Shown here: positions 33,836-42,635 of the stretch, piece by piece
How positions within the stretch are numbered: position 1 is the stretch's first letter
Layout of the letters: every line of letters begins with the position of its first letter
NCBI GenBank assembly: GCA_017541205.1
Contig: JAFXZO010000077.1
Location: 1-56,464, forward strand
Reading direction: 5' to 3'
DNA: 56,464 bases
From: Clostridia bacterium
Lineage (GTDB): Bacteria > Bacillota > Clostridia > Christensenellales > Aristaeellaceae
Position numbers and translations under genes: made by a program
Notes under the pieces: generated by a model
Seen by the model: the letters and a program-made list of their open reading frames with translations, nothing else
What the model was told of the DNA's origin: nothing
Databases searched by the model: none

Positions 33836-34120
33836 TTATTTCACCGCTTCCACCGTATCCGCAGGGGACAGCGGCGTAACCTCTTTCAATTTCAGCCCTT
33901 CCTTATCGATCAATACGGCGGTATCCGATTCGTTCGCATTTTCATCTTTCGGATTGTCCAAATTGATTGCTTCGCTCCCATACTCTTTCCGTTTTTCTTG
34001 CTGGCCCAAGAATACGCCCGAAAAGAAAATGAAAAGCATGATGATGGAAAAGCCCAGGAACACGATCGAGATTTTCAAAAATCGTTTGATGGAGTCTTTG
34101 ACCAAGTTTCCTATTTTCAT
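33836..34120 (-). CDS. Small single-pass membrane protein
   Basis: 94 residues. A basic N-terminus (about 1-15) precedes one membrane helix (about 16-38, ISIVFLGFSIIMLFIFFSGV), and a charged, probably extracytoplasmic tail of about 55 residues follows. GGAG precedes the ATG. It lies 17 nt after the metallophosphoesterase gene and may be a partner of it or of the Wzz-type proteins. I recognise no family. Confidence 0.7.
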   Translation of the reverse strand: MKIGNLVKDSIKRFLKISIVFLGFSIIMLFIFFSGVFLGQQEKRKEYGSEAINLDNPKDENANESDTAVLIDKEGLKLKEVTPLSPADTVEAVK

Positions 34121-34137
34121 CTTCGCTCCATTTATTG

Positions 34138-35199
34138 TTAATACCAGTTCACATCAACAACGACAATCTCTGGGTTATTGTTGATTCTGGGGATCTTGGA
34201 GTTATTGCCCAAACCGCGGCTGACCACCACAACGCTTCCTCCCTTGACCGTCTGCATTCCTTCATAAAGCTCCGGCAAAAAGCCCTGATCGGAGGCATAA
34301 AGACCTCCAAAATGCGGGATCCGAATCAGTCCTCCGTGGGTGTGGCCGCACATAGCCAAATCGACCCTGAATTGATTCAGCGTGCCCAGGAAATACTCCG
34401 GATAATGAACAAGCAACAGCTTAAAACCGTCGGCTTTCATGAATTTTTCCATAAATTGGGGCCCGGTGTATTTTTCGTAATTCGACACTTCATTGACCAA
34501 CCCGCCGATGACCACCTTGTTTCCGTTTATTTCTGTTTCAATATAACTGTTCTCCAGCATCACCACGCCGGTAGCGACAAGATCTTTCTTGATGTTGGTT
34601 TTGCGATGGATATAATCCACCCATTCATGGTTGCCCATCACATAGTAGACGTCTGTAATATCCGTTAATTGTGTGCAAAGCTCCGTCACGACGTGGGTAT
34701 CGTCGTTAAAACGATTATTCATATCTCCGGTGATCGCAATGATATCCGGGTTCAGGCGCTTGATCCAATCGACGAGCTCAGCGTTCTTTTCCCCAAATTC
34801 ATGAAGATGCAAATCGCTCAGCTGAACGATACGAAAGGCTGCTTCCACCTCGTCGGACTGCAAATGATAAAAAGTCACTTCAAGGGTTTCATTCTCTTTT
34901 TCAATGTAATAATGCAAACCGACTGCGGCGGCCGCGAAGAAAACCAGAAGGATGCACAGAACTTTTCGCGCCTTTTTCAGCCTTCTGCGCCAGGCAATGC
35001 GCTTGGGGGAAGGCTCGTTCTTAGGCTTCTTTTTCGGGGCCGCTGCCGCCGATTCCTTGATCGACGCCGTTTCTTCTGCTTTGTCCTGCTCGTCTTTGTT
35101 TTCCTCCTGCTGCTCCTTGGAAGCGTTCTCTTCGTTGATGGCAGAGGAATCCCGCGTCTTTTTTGACGACGGCAGACGGATCCATTTCTTTCTACTCAC
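34138..35199 (-). CDS. Membrane-anchored metallophosphoesterase
   Basis: 353 residues from a GTG start with GGAGG 7 nt upstream. The first 75 residues are highly charged (Lys/Glu-rich, low complexity) and end in a membrane helix (about 77-97). The calcineurin-like phosphoesterase domain (about 108-353) shows the full metal set: QLSDLHLHEFG, ITGDMNNR, VMGNHEW and CGHTHGG. It resembles YkuE-type enzymes. Topology suggests the catalytic domain lies outside the cell. Within a polysaccharide operon it could cleave a lipid pyrophosphate or a phosphodiester-linked decoration. The substrate is unknown. Confidence 0.87.
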   Translation of the reverse strand: MSRKKWIRLPSSKKTRDSSAINEENASKEQQEENKDEQDKAEETASIKESAAAAPKKKPKNEPSPKRIAWRRRLKKARKVLCILLVFFAAAAVGLHYYIEKENETLEVTFYHLQSDEVEAAFRIVQLSDLHLHEFGEKNAELVDWIKRLNPDIIAITGDMNNRFNDDTHVVTELCTQLTDITDVYYVMGNHEWVDYIHRKTNIKKDLVATGVVMLENSYIETEINGNKVVIGGLVNEVSNYEKYTGPQFMEKFMKADGFKLLLVHYPEYFLGTLNQFRVDLAMCGHTHGGLIRIPHFGGLYASDQGFLPELYEGMQTVKGGSVVVVSRGLGNNSKIPRINNNPEIVVVDVNWY

Positions 35200-35216
35200 C
35201 TTGTTCCTCCGTTGAT

Positions 35217-37031
35217 TTATTTATTCGTCGGTTTGAAAACGATAAGCTCTTCCTGTTTGAAGGTAGCGCTGATCAAATTGTTGATTTGATAGGTCGACAG
35301 ACGGTTGGATTCACCGATCTTCGCTGTCAGGCTGGGCTTGATTTCCGTCTGGGATTTTTCAAGCTCGTATCCAATGAAATCCAGCATGTCCTTCGCTTTT
35401 TCATAGGAACTGTTATTGAGCAGGCACAGGAACTGATTGCCGTTATTATAGCCGATAAAGCCGTACTGTTTGGTTGCGATCTGCAGGATAAGGCCAAGCT
35501 CCGCAAGCATCTGGTTGCCCTTTTCCCGTCCGAAGCGGTTGTTGATCTCTCCCAGATTTGTAACGAACAGACAGACGCAGCTGAATGTGTCAAGCGCGCC
35601 CTCCTTGGCGATCTCTTCAATTTTCTCATCACAAGAAATGCGGCTGGGCAGCCCCGTGATTTTGTCCGTGTAAAGCACGTAATCCATCAGGTCGCCCGCG
35701 CGGCCCAACACGATCGCTCCGGTGCAGCCAACGCCCAGAAAAAGGATGCCGCCCAGCACCATATAAAGCATGATATTGACGCCCTTGTTGGCCCGGGCGC
35801 TCGAAGTGACGCGGATATTCTTGGCGACTTCGGACTGGTTGAACTCTGTGCCAAGGATGTTCAGCTGGGCATAGATGCTGTTGATCTTCTCAATGAGATA
35901 CATGATCTCTTCGCGGATTTCCGCCTGAGCGCTCTCACTCGCCGCTTCGGTAACGCCAGAAAAACGCGCCAGGATAAATTCATCTTCCGAGATCTTTTTT
36001 TCCAGTGCGTAAACGGAGGCGAAATAACCCGCATAGGTATCCATCAGGGTTTCATAGTTGTTTTGGGAATAGACAGGATTATGATCCTCATCGTAGATTT
36101 CGTACACCTGATGTAATATGATGGAATTGGAACCCTCGTCCGTTGAATCCCCTGTGCCCGAGCTTGAATAATTCTGGGACTCCAGCATCCGTTCCTCATA
36201 GATCTGCAGTAGGCTCGCCATTTCATCTGCCTGAAGGAGCAGCTTTTCACGCTGGAGGTTTTGCTCGGCTATATCAGCGGTGTAATAATCCAGCAGCAAT
36301 TGCGGATCCTTGGTGATGCCGGAATTGACGGCCTTCACATAGACGCTTTCATATTGCGCGTTCTGCAGCGATTGAAGCTGTGTCTGCAAATCATAAAAGC
36401 TCAGGCCCGTCTGCGAGGAACGAAAGGATTCTTCGCAGCTGTATATGTACTGGAGCATTTTATCGATCGAGCTTGAAACCATATCCATGGAAATGATATA
36501 GTCGTATTTATCCAAAAGCTCCGTATCCACCACGCCCGGCTTTTTTCTGGTGATCACATACCGGTTTCCGTACCAGGTCATATATTGGTTGACGATCGCC
36601 GTAACCAGGCTCTGCACGGTTTCCACTGAATAGCTTGAGTTCATGGACAGCCGCACCCGATAATTTGTGGGCGTCATCGTATATTCTTCGCCCTTTTCCA
36701 GCATGGCCTTCTTCCGGTTTTCTTCTTCCGACGTCAGCAAGCCTTCAATGGAAAGCGAATCTCTGACATAGTCCACGTTGATATCCATATCGACTTCTTC
36801 CAATGCAGAGCTGACGATGACCGCCGTGCGTATTTCCTCCGGCTTGAGCTCGTTGCCTGTGGGCGTCAAGCCCTCGGACGCTTTGCTGTTTAGATATTCA
36901 ATGTTAATTGAGGCATAATAATACTGCTGTCTTGAAAGATACCAATAAAACACAGAAAGGCCGAGCACCATTCCAAAGATAATGATGTATCGCCATTTCT
37001 TTATGTATCTTAAAATTTGAAAATCTTTCAT
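35217..37031 (-). CDS. Wzz-like polysaccharide co-polymerase fused to a degenerate GGDEF domain
   Basis: 604 residues. Membrane helix 1 (about 14-33) and helix 2 (about 418-442) bracket a large extracytoplasmic, largely helical region, the plan of Wzz/PCP proteins that set chain length. After helix 2 comes a cytoplasmic domain of about 150 residues that reads as GGDEF: DKITGLPSR (456-464), FVTNLGEINNRFGREKGNQM (489-508), then GYNNGNQFLCLL where the active-site GGDEF should be (about 530-534 reads NGNQF). The signature is lost, so diguanylate cyclase activity is not expected. The domain may sense c-di-GMP or bind a partner. The start overlaps the stop of the preceding Wzz gene by 4 nt. Confidence 0.83.
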   Translation of the reverse strand: MKDFQILRYIKKWRYIIIFGMVLGLSVFYWYLSRQQYYYASINIEYLNSKASEGLTPTGNELKPEEIRTAVIVSSALEEVDMDINVDYVRDSLSIEGLLTSEEENRKKAMLEKGEEYTMTPTNYRVRLSMNSSYSVETVQSLVTAIVNQYMTWYGNRYVITRKKPGVVDTELLDKYDYIISMDMVSSSIDKMLQYIYSCEESFRSSQTGLSFYDLQTQLQSLQNAQYESVYVKAVNSGITKDPQLLLDYYTADIAEQNLQREKLLLQADEMASLLQIYEERMLESQNYSSSGTGDSTDEGSNSIILHQVYEIYDEDHNPVYSQNNYETLMDTYAGYFASVYALEKKISEDEFILARFSGVTEAASESAQAEIREEIMYLIEKINSIYAQLNILGTEFNQSEVAKNIRVTSSARANKGVNIMLYMVLGGILFLGVGCTGAIVLGRAGDLMDYVLYTDKITGLPSRISCDEKIEEIAKEGALDTFSCVCLFVTNLGEINNRFGREKGNQMLAELGLILQIATKQYGFIGYNNGNQFLCLLNNSSYEKAKDMLDFIGYELEKSQTEIKPSLTAKIGESNRLSTYQINNLISATFKQEELIVFKPTNK

Positions 37032-38299
37032 TTCGCTTCAATGCCTTTCTTTTTGTTATGAAAAACAAGGATGCCCACCAGAAGCGCGTCCATTACTGCC
37101 GTAAGCATAACGACGCTTTTTGCCTTGGTGCGTTCCATCAAGCTGATTTCCAACGGCATCATCGTAACATAGCTGTGATTTTTATATTGGCTGAATTCCT
37201 TTTCCACTTTCCGGATCGTATTCATGGTCGCTTCCAGCTGGCTTTTCATTTCCGCGATCAGATTGTCCACCCGGGCGGTGTTCGATATACTCATTGAAGT
37301 GTTTTCTTTATTCTTTATCATGGCGATAAATTGTTCTGTCTGGTTGATCTGGCGCTGAATCTCCTCCGAGCTTTCTTCATATGTCGTAGCGTTGAGGGCG
37401 AGAATGTCGATACCGATTTTTGTTTTGGACATATAAAATTTCCGTTCCGAATCAAGGGAGGGAATGAACACGACGCTCGTCAGCCGCGACTCATAATCCT
37501 GGAGTATTTTTTTGTAAAGCTTCTGCAGCTTTCGATTGTAATCATAGTTGTTCGTCAGATTCTGTATTCGATAGTTCAAGCGTTCCATATAGGTTCCCTG
37601 ATCGGATGTGACCCCGCGCTCGGAAATAATGGACTTGATTTCTTTCAGCGTGGAGATCCTGTACCTTTCGATGATGTTGATCAAATCCTGGAAAGAAATG
37701 CCATCGCTGCTGATAAAGTCCTTGTCGCTGCTCTGCTGGGAGCTGAGGTATTTCTGCATTTGGTTCAAAGACATATTGTAATAGTTGATCAGGTCGAGAT
37801 ATTCGAGGTTTTCATCATTATCGACATTAAAGATCAGCACAAACTGGTCATTGCTGTATATTTCGTGGAAATGGCCGATATACGAATAAATGAGCGAATT
37901 CAGAAGGCCGTTTGCGCTGACGGCGCCAAGATTGTCGTTTTGCCCCGCCTCATAGCTGACGATAAACTGGGTCGCGATCAAAGAAGCGTTATTCCTCGGA
38001 CGAATAGAGATCTCGTTCATAAGATTGCGAGGATTGACATTTCCCTCTAAGCCTGCATTACGAATGGCGTCTTCGATTACTTCGTCCGTAAAAATGTTAT
38101 AAGCGTTGAAGTACGTTCCGTTCGGATAGAGGCCTTCAGATGCGTTCGGATAGGTAAAGGTAAGGATAGCCGACGCCTTCTGGTGGCTTTGCACATAGAA
38201 ATAGATGCAAAAAGCGGCAACGAACACGATCGAGAACATAAGGATCCGAAAAAAGTGTTTCCGCAGAACAAAGATGATCTGGGTGATCAGATTTCGCAT
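37028..38299 (-). CDS. Wzz-like chain-length determinant protein
   Basis: 423 residues. A membrane helix near the N-terminus (about 14-36) and another near the C-terminus (about 394-413) enclose a long helical extracytoplasmic region with coiled-coil character (about 200-385). This is the classic co-polymerase topology. There is no attached tyrosine kinase domain, and no BY-kinase gene is in the operon. GGAGAG precedes the ATG. It is translationally coupled to the GGDEF-fused paralogue downstream, so the two probably form a mixed complex. Confidence 0.87.
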   Translation of the reverse strand: MRNLITQIIFVLRKHFFRILMFSIVFVAAFCIYFYVQSHQKASAILTFTYPNASEGLYPNGTYFNAYNIFTDEVIEDAIRNAGLEGNVNPRNLMNEISIRPRNNASLIATQFIVSYEAGQNDNLGAVSANGLLNSLIYSYIGHFHEIYSNDQFVLIFNVDNDENLEYLDLINYYNMSLNQMQKYLSSQQSSDKDFISSDGISFQDLINIIERYRISTLKEIKSIISERGVTSDQGTYMERLNYRIQNLTNNYDYNRKLQKLYKKILQDYESRLTSVVFIPSLDSERKFYMSKTKIGIDILALNATTYEESSEEIQRQINQTEQFIAMIKNKENTSMSISNTARVDNLIAEMKSQLEATMNTIRKVEKEFSQYKNHSYVTMMPLEISLMERTKAKSVVMLTAVMDALLVGILVFHNKKKGIEAK

Positions 38300-38359
38300 G
38301 TCGCGCTGTTCTCTCCTTTCACTTTCATCAATGGAAAACCGCTTATCCCAAGCGCACTC

Positions 38360-39649
38360 TTATCCGTATTCCAGCGCTCTTTTGCTGGAGAGTACCGCCA
38401 CGCCGCTTGTGGCGAAGCCAACATAGTTGATAGAATAATAAAAATACGTATTGTCCGTCGCATACGATATAAAGGAGTACAAAACGACGATCAAGGTAAG
38501 CGTCAAGGCGTCCCAGCCGAAAAACCTGCGGATCGCGTTCATCCGATACCAGCTGTTGCTCCACAGCCAGAAGATAAAGCCCCAGAAACCCAATTCAATC
38601 ATATACGTAATATATTCATTGTGCGCATTGATCACCGCCAGGTAGACCGACCGCGAAACGCGGATCTTTTCATCCGTCTCCAGCATGTGCACATAAATAT
38701 ACCTTAGCCCGCGTCCAAGGAAGGTAGGCGAAAAATCAAAATAATCAGCGTAATACTCATAGATGATGTCGCGGCTCATTGTGTCGATGCCCAAGCGATC
38801 CATAATGACGCCATAATACCCGTATTTTATCAAAGCCAGATAAACGTACGCGAAAACTATAAGCGCCGCTTCAAAAGCAAAGAGAAAATACCATCTCCTT
38901 CGGAATGTCAGTTTATTCAAATACCGGCCTATCATGATGCCCGCGATGATCGCCATCACGTCGATCCGTTTCAGGCTCAGCGTGAAGCACACAAAGGAAG
39001 CTGCCAGGAGAAGGATGCTGCGTTTGTCTTTTTTACACGTCCAGATATAATACATCATGAACAAGCCAAGGCCCTGGCCTAAATCGTGGAATTCCATATA
39101 GCGCATCGCAGGCCCTGTGTTTGCCGCAAAGGTGAGCACCAATGAGATATACTGGCCGACAAAACCTCCGATCCCATAATCCATCACGGCGCGCATGGCA
39201 ACGAGGAGAACGCCGCCGACTGCGCCGAAAAAGGTGTAATCCACCATTTTTTCGCCAAACAGCCAAATGGCACAGGCGACGGCCAGCGCGTTCAGCTCCG
39301 CGCAGCCGACATTGATAAGGCCGCGGCTGATATAGTTCAGATCCACACGCTGAACGATCCAGATCATGAGGGAGATCATGGACATACCGATGTAGGGAAC
39401 CGACCATATCCAGGCCAACGTGGTCGCCACGCGGAGGCGACTGCGCATGTAGGTGACAAGATAGTACGCGATTGCAAGCACGATTACGCCGGCGTCGCAC
39501 CCATAGCGCAGGATCGTGGGGAGGGCCGGAATGATCCCACGCTTTTCAGCCGACACAAAGAATGCTATTGTCATCAACCCAATGTACGCGATCACGATCA
39601 GGCGATAAAAAAGCCCCTTTGATTGTTGTTGCGTTCGTGCAATGCTCAT
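38360..39649 (-). CDS. O-antigen polymerase/ligase-like membrane protein (Wzy type)
   Basis: 429 residues with 10-12 membrane helices and one larger outer loop (about 300-345) containing YYADYFDFSPTFLGRGLRYIYVH, followed by SVYLAVINAHNEYITYMIELG. The AHNEY motif is typical of Wzy/WaaL-type proteins. It should polymerise the repeat units delivered by the flippase, with length set by the two Wzz-type proteins. GGAG precedes the ATG, which overlaps the upstream GT4 stop by 4 nt. Confidence 0.88.
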   Translation of the reverse strand: MSIARTQQQSKGLFYRLIVIAYIGLMTIAFFVSAEKRGIIPALPTILRYGCDAGVIVLAIAYYLVTYMRSRLRVATTLAWIWSVPYIGMSMISLMIWIVQRVDLNYISRGLINVGCAELNALAVACAIWLFGEKMVDYTFFGAVGGVLLVAMRAVMDYGIGGFVGQYISLVLTFAANTGPAMRYMEFHDLGQGLGLFMMYYIWTCKKDKRSILLLAASFVCFTLSLKRIDVMAIIAGIMIGRYLNKLTFRRRWYFLFAFEAALIVFAYVYLALIKYGYYGVIMDRLGIDTMSRDIIYEYYADYFDFSPTFLGRGLRYIYVHMLETDEKIRVSRSVYLAVINAHNEYITYMIELGFWGFIFWLWSNSWYRMNAIRRFFGWDALTLTLIVVLYSFISYATDNTYFYYSINYVGFATSGVAVLSSKRALEYG

Positions 39650-40833
39650 TTCTTCTCCTGCACTCCGTCTGGTTTGGCACGTTTTTCCAAATGCCGGTTA
39701 TTTGTCCGATACAGCCCGAGGGTTTTGTCCACCACGTCGTCCCAACTGTATTTTTTACAGATGAAAACGGAGGCGCCGTCTTTGTATTTCTTTACTTCCT
39801 CGGGATGGTCAAGCAGTTCCTGCAGTTTTCCTTGCAGATCGCTTATGTTTCCCTTTTCAAACACCGCCGCGTGATCCTCCACCACCTTGGCGCATTCCTC
39901 AATATCGGACACCATGCAGCAATTTCCGTAGCTCATGGCTTCCAGCAGGCTTAGCGGCATTCCCTCCAAGTCGCTTGGCAGCACATAAATATACGCATTG
40001 CTGTACAATTCCTCCAGCGCCTGCCCTTGCTGGAAGCCCGTAAAGAGCACGTCGTCCCCGGCGAGCGCTTTGAGGCGGTCCATATAATCCTGGGTGTCGG
40101 AGCTTCCGCCTGCAATCACCAGTTTTTTATCGGTTTTTATGCTCTTCCATGCTTCGATCAGGTAATGAACCCCCTTTTCCGGAACCAGGCGGCCTAAAAA
40201 CAGGACGTAGGAATCCTTTTGCAGTCCCCACAGCTTTTGGATTTCCTCGGCCTCCCGTTTCTGCATCCGGACCACGCCGTTTGGAATGAAAACGGTGTCC
40301 CGGCCATAGGTCTGCCGAAAATACTTCTGTACGTTTTCGCTTAATACAATGATTTCATCGGCGAAACGAACCGCGTTCTTTTCCCCGCTTTTGATGTACC
40401 AGGACGCGAATTTTCCCCACTTTGCCCTGGCCCAGTCAAGCCCATGGATCGTAACGATCACTCGTTTTCTCAGCAGCTTTGGTAGCCAGCACATAAAGGA
40501 CGGGCCTTCCGCGTGGATATGCACCACATCGTATTTGCCAAAGGCGGCGCAAAAGGCGGCGGAAACAGAGGCGGACATGGCCGCCAACCCCCGTTTGTCG
40601 AGGGTCCACACGTTTTTCAGGCGCACGCCTTTGTACAGATACGACGCGCTGCTGTCAAATTCAGAACCGCTCACGTGATGGCCGGAGCGATTATAACAGG
40701 TAACACTGTGGCCCAGCGCGGCCATTCGCGTAGAAAGCTCCGTTACTACAACCTCAATTCCGCCTTCCCGGGAAGGGATCCGTTTGTGGCCGAACATTGC
40801 AATGTTTAATTCTTTGCTTGTTTTGATTGCCAT
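39646..40833 (-). CDS. Family 4 glycosyltransferase, first gene of the polysaccharide operon
   Basis: 395 residues. The ATG at 40833 follows AAAGGGG and gives MAIKTSKELNIAMFGHKRIP. The segment FGHKRIPSREGGIEVVVTEL is characteristic of Gram-positive capsular GT4 enzymes that add an early sugar (Cps2T/WchF-like rhamnosyltransferases belong to this group). The C-terminal core has YVLFLGRLVPEKGVHYLIE and LPSDLEGMPLSLLEAM. Possible starts further upstream lie in the leader and lack a ribosome binding site. A rhamnosyltransferase role is inference. Confidence 0.92.
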   Translation of the reverse strand: MAIKTSKELNIAMFGHKRIPSREGGIEVVVTELSTRMAALGHSVTCYNRSGHHVSGSEFDSSASYLYKGVRLKNVWTLDKRGLAAMSASVSAAFCAAFGKYDVVHIHAEGPSFMCWLPKLLRKRVIVTIHGLDWARAKWGKFASWYIKSGEKNAVRFADEIIVLSENVQKYFRQTYGRDTVFIPNGVVRMQKREAEEIQKLWGLQKDSYVLFLGRLVPEKGVHYLIEAWKSIKTDKKLVIAGGSSDTQDYMDRLKALAGDDVLFTGFQQGQALEELYSNAYIYVLPSDLEGMPLSLLEAMSYGNCCMVSDIEECAKVVEDHAAVFEKGNISDLQGKLQELLDHPEEVKKYKDGASVFICKKYSWDDVVDKTLGLYRTNNRHLEKRAKPDGVQEKK

Positions 40834-41147
40834 AAACCCGCCCCTTTCTCGTGCTGAAAAAACGAAGCCCGCCAATTTCGCCGCCGTTGGGAAAAGCGGA
40901 TGGCTCCCACGCCGTAGTTTCTTAAGATATATCGCTTCATTATAGCAAGCGAACAAACAAACGGGTAAAACCCCCACATGTCATTATAACATATAAACCT
41001 TCGCAATCCAATACCTAAATTATGCATTTTTGCGGTATGGGGAAAAAGTCAATGTCCCGGTTTCCTTCCCATGCTTGGGAGGCCGCTTTTCACCTCGATC
41101 GATTTTTGAAAAATTTGGTCTGAAGAATTTATTTTTCCAGTTCCATA
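40834..41147. other. Divergent intergenic region
   Basis: No gene is visible. It contains the leftward promoter of the polysaccharide operon (40983-41011) and its leader of about 140 nt. The part from 41050 to 41147 precedes the rightward promoter and is AT-rich. The leader ends its GC-rich part with a T6 run on the minus strand, but only a 4-bp stem precedes that run, so I do not call an attenuator. Confidence 0.6.
40983..41011 (-). promoter_or_regulatory. Promoter of the 12-gene polysaccharide operon
   Basis: On the minus strand, TTGGAT (41006-41011), a 17-nt spacer and TATAAT (40983-40988), preceded by TGT, which makes an extended -10 (TGnTATAAT). A second TATAAT at 40939-40944 lacks a -35 box. 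Confidence 0.7.
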
Positions 41148-41156
41148 TGCTATAAT
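41148..41156 (+). promoter_or_regulatory. Extended -10 promoter of the Cthe_2159-like gene
   Basis: TGCTATAAT at 41148-41156 with only a weak -35 (TTTATT, 41128-41133, 17-nt spacing), in an AT-rich stretch 72 nt before the start codon. Confidence 0.65.
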
Positions 41157-41227
41157 CATATCGAAACAGCCATGCGAGAATAATGTGCGCCCAGCGATGC
41201 CCCCCAAATCTAAAGGAGGAATGATTT

Positions 41228-42049
41228 ATGACCTGCAGCAGGCATCACTCCGTTACTTTCAGGAACGCCCCTGCCCTGAGGCTCATTGCCGCTTTGCTTG
41301 CCTTCTCTGTTTGTTTCTGCGTTATCTCCGCTGCTCCCGCGCTGGCGCAGAGTGCGCAAGCACCTCTCCGCATCGTCCTGAGCGACGATGGGATCAGCGC
41401 GGACTACCCGGGGGTATATGCGGAGGGCAGCACGTTGACCATTACGCTCCCCGGCGAATATTTGCTTGAGGGGGCTTTGAGCAACGGACGGATCATCGTC
41501 GACTGCGAGCAGACCGGGAAAGTCAGGCTATGCTTCGCCGGCGTTTCGATTCACTGCGAAGACGGCCCCGCTTTGCATATCAAAAAATGCTCGCCCAGAC
41601 TGACCATTGAACTGAAAGCGGATACCGTGAACAATCTGAGCGACGGCGCTGTGTACGCGAACCAGGACAAGGTGGACGCCGTTATTTACAGCAAGAGCGA
41701 TCTGACCATCACAGGCGAAGGAACCTTGAACATTTCCGGCGCTTACCGGGATGGGATCGTATCCAAGGACGATTTGCGCATCAAGGGCGGAAAAATCAAC
41801 GTGGAAGCGGTTCATAACGGCATCTGCGGGAAAGACTGCGTAGAAATCTTTGACGGTGAGATTTCCGTAATCGCCGGCAATGACGGCATCAAGACCACGA
41901 ACGAAGACGCCGGTTTAGGCTATATCTCTATGGAAGGCGGAACCGTCACGGTTCTTTGCGGGGACGATCCGCTGTCCTTCGTTCATGGATTTTTCCAGAT
42001 CGGCGGCACCATCAACACGAGAACGGATCCTTCCATGAAAAAAAAATAA
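41228..42049 (+). CDS. Secreted Cthe_2159-like carbohydrate-binding beta-helix protein
   Basis: 273 residues. AAAGGAGG lies 8 nt before the ATG at 41228; an earlier ATG overlaps that site. A long signal peptide (about 1-38, ending PALAQ) precedes a right-handed beta-helix made of repeats such as AVIYSKSDLTITGEGTLNIS, DGIVSKDDLRIKGGKINVE and NDGIKTTNEDAG. These match the Cthe_2159/DUF4353 family (PF14262), first described as a polygalacturonate- and cellulose-binding protein with calcium sites. It should sit on the cell surface or in the medium and bind plant polysaccharide. It lies 46 nt before the lamin-tail/CotH gene, a frequent partner. Confidence 0.88.
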   Translation: MTCSRHHSVTFRNAPALRLIAALLAFSVCFCVISAAPALAQSAQAPLRIVLSDDGISADYPGVYAEGSTLTITLPGEYLLEGALSNGRIIVDCEQTGKVRLCFAGVSIHCEDGPALHIKKCSPRLTIELKADTVNNLSDGAVYANQDKVDAVIYSKSDLTITGEGTLNISGAYRDGIVSKDDLRIKGGKINVEAVHNGICGKDCVEIFDGEISVIAGNDGIKTTNEDAGLGYISMEGGTVTVLCGDDPLSFVHGFFQIGGTINTRTDPSMKKK

Positions 42050-42095
42050 GTAAAACAAGTCCAAGCTCCAAAGCCGCAGAAAAGAGGTTTTGTGC

Positions 42096-42635
42096 GTGAA
42101 ACGTTTTCTGCCCACCCTGTTTCTTATGTTTTCCGTTTTATTGGCTTCTGCCGCTGCACGGGCAGAAGCCTCCCTTTCTTTCTGCATCAATGAAATATGC
42201 TCCGATAACGGCGGCCATTATTCCGTTGCAAGCGCCGCGCCGGATTACATTGAGCTTCGCAATCTCACCGGCCAGCCCGTCTCCCTGGATGGCTTTTACA
42301 TCAGCGACGATCAGGATCATCTGAACAAGTATTCGTTGAACGGCTATACGATTCCCGAAAACGGATACCTGATCCTGGCGGCGGATAAGAAAGAACTGCC
42401 GTTTAAGCTGTCCGCCTCGGACGGCGAAGAACTGTTCCTTTCCGACAGCGAGAAAAAGATCCGGCAGCAAGTGAATCTTCCGCCGCTGGAAAAAGACACC
42501 ACCTATTCCCTGCAGGAAAGCGGCGAATGGCATATTGCCGAGCCTACTCCGATGGCCGAAAATGCGGAAGGAACGCCGTATGTGAAGAAGGTATATGTCG
42601 CATCGCCCAGATTCTCCCACGAAGCAGGCTTTTAG
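42096..42635 (+). CDS. Lamin-tail domain protein: N-terminal part of a frameshifted CotH gene
   Basis: 179 residues. The GTG at 42096, 8 nt after AAAGAGG, is preferred over the TTG at 42090. A signal peptide (about 1-22) is followed by a lamin-tail (LTD) domain (about 25-130: FCINEICSDNGG, DYIELRNLTGQPVSLDGFYI). The frame then stops at a TAG within GGC-TTT-TAG (42625-42635 region). Its last residues, SPRFSHEAGF, are the usual lead into a chitobiase-like C-terminal module, and that module continues at once in the -1 frame. One missing T in the TTTT run would restore a single protein of about 930 residues. It may be a sequencing or assembly error, a real mutation, or slippage. Confidence 0.75.
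   Translation: MKRFLPTLFLMFSVLLASAAARAEASLSFCINEICSDNGGHYSVASAAPDYIELRNLTGQPVSLDGFYISDDQDHLNKYSLNGYTIPENGYLILAADKKELPFKLSASDGEELFLSDSEKKIRQQVNLPPLEKDTTYSLQESGEWHIAEPTPMAENAEGTPYVKKVYVASPRFSHEAGF

Noticed and set aside
35217-37031. Active diguanylate cyclase
   Set aside because: The GGDEF signature is replaced by NGNQF, so catalysis is not expected.
40850-40900. Attenuator or riboswitch in the leader of the polysaccharide operon
   Set aside because: A T6 run exists on the minus strand, but the preceding stem is only about 4 bp; no recognised riboswitch core or ops/JUMPstart sequence was found.
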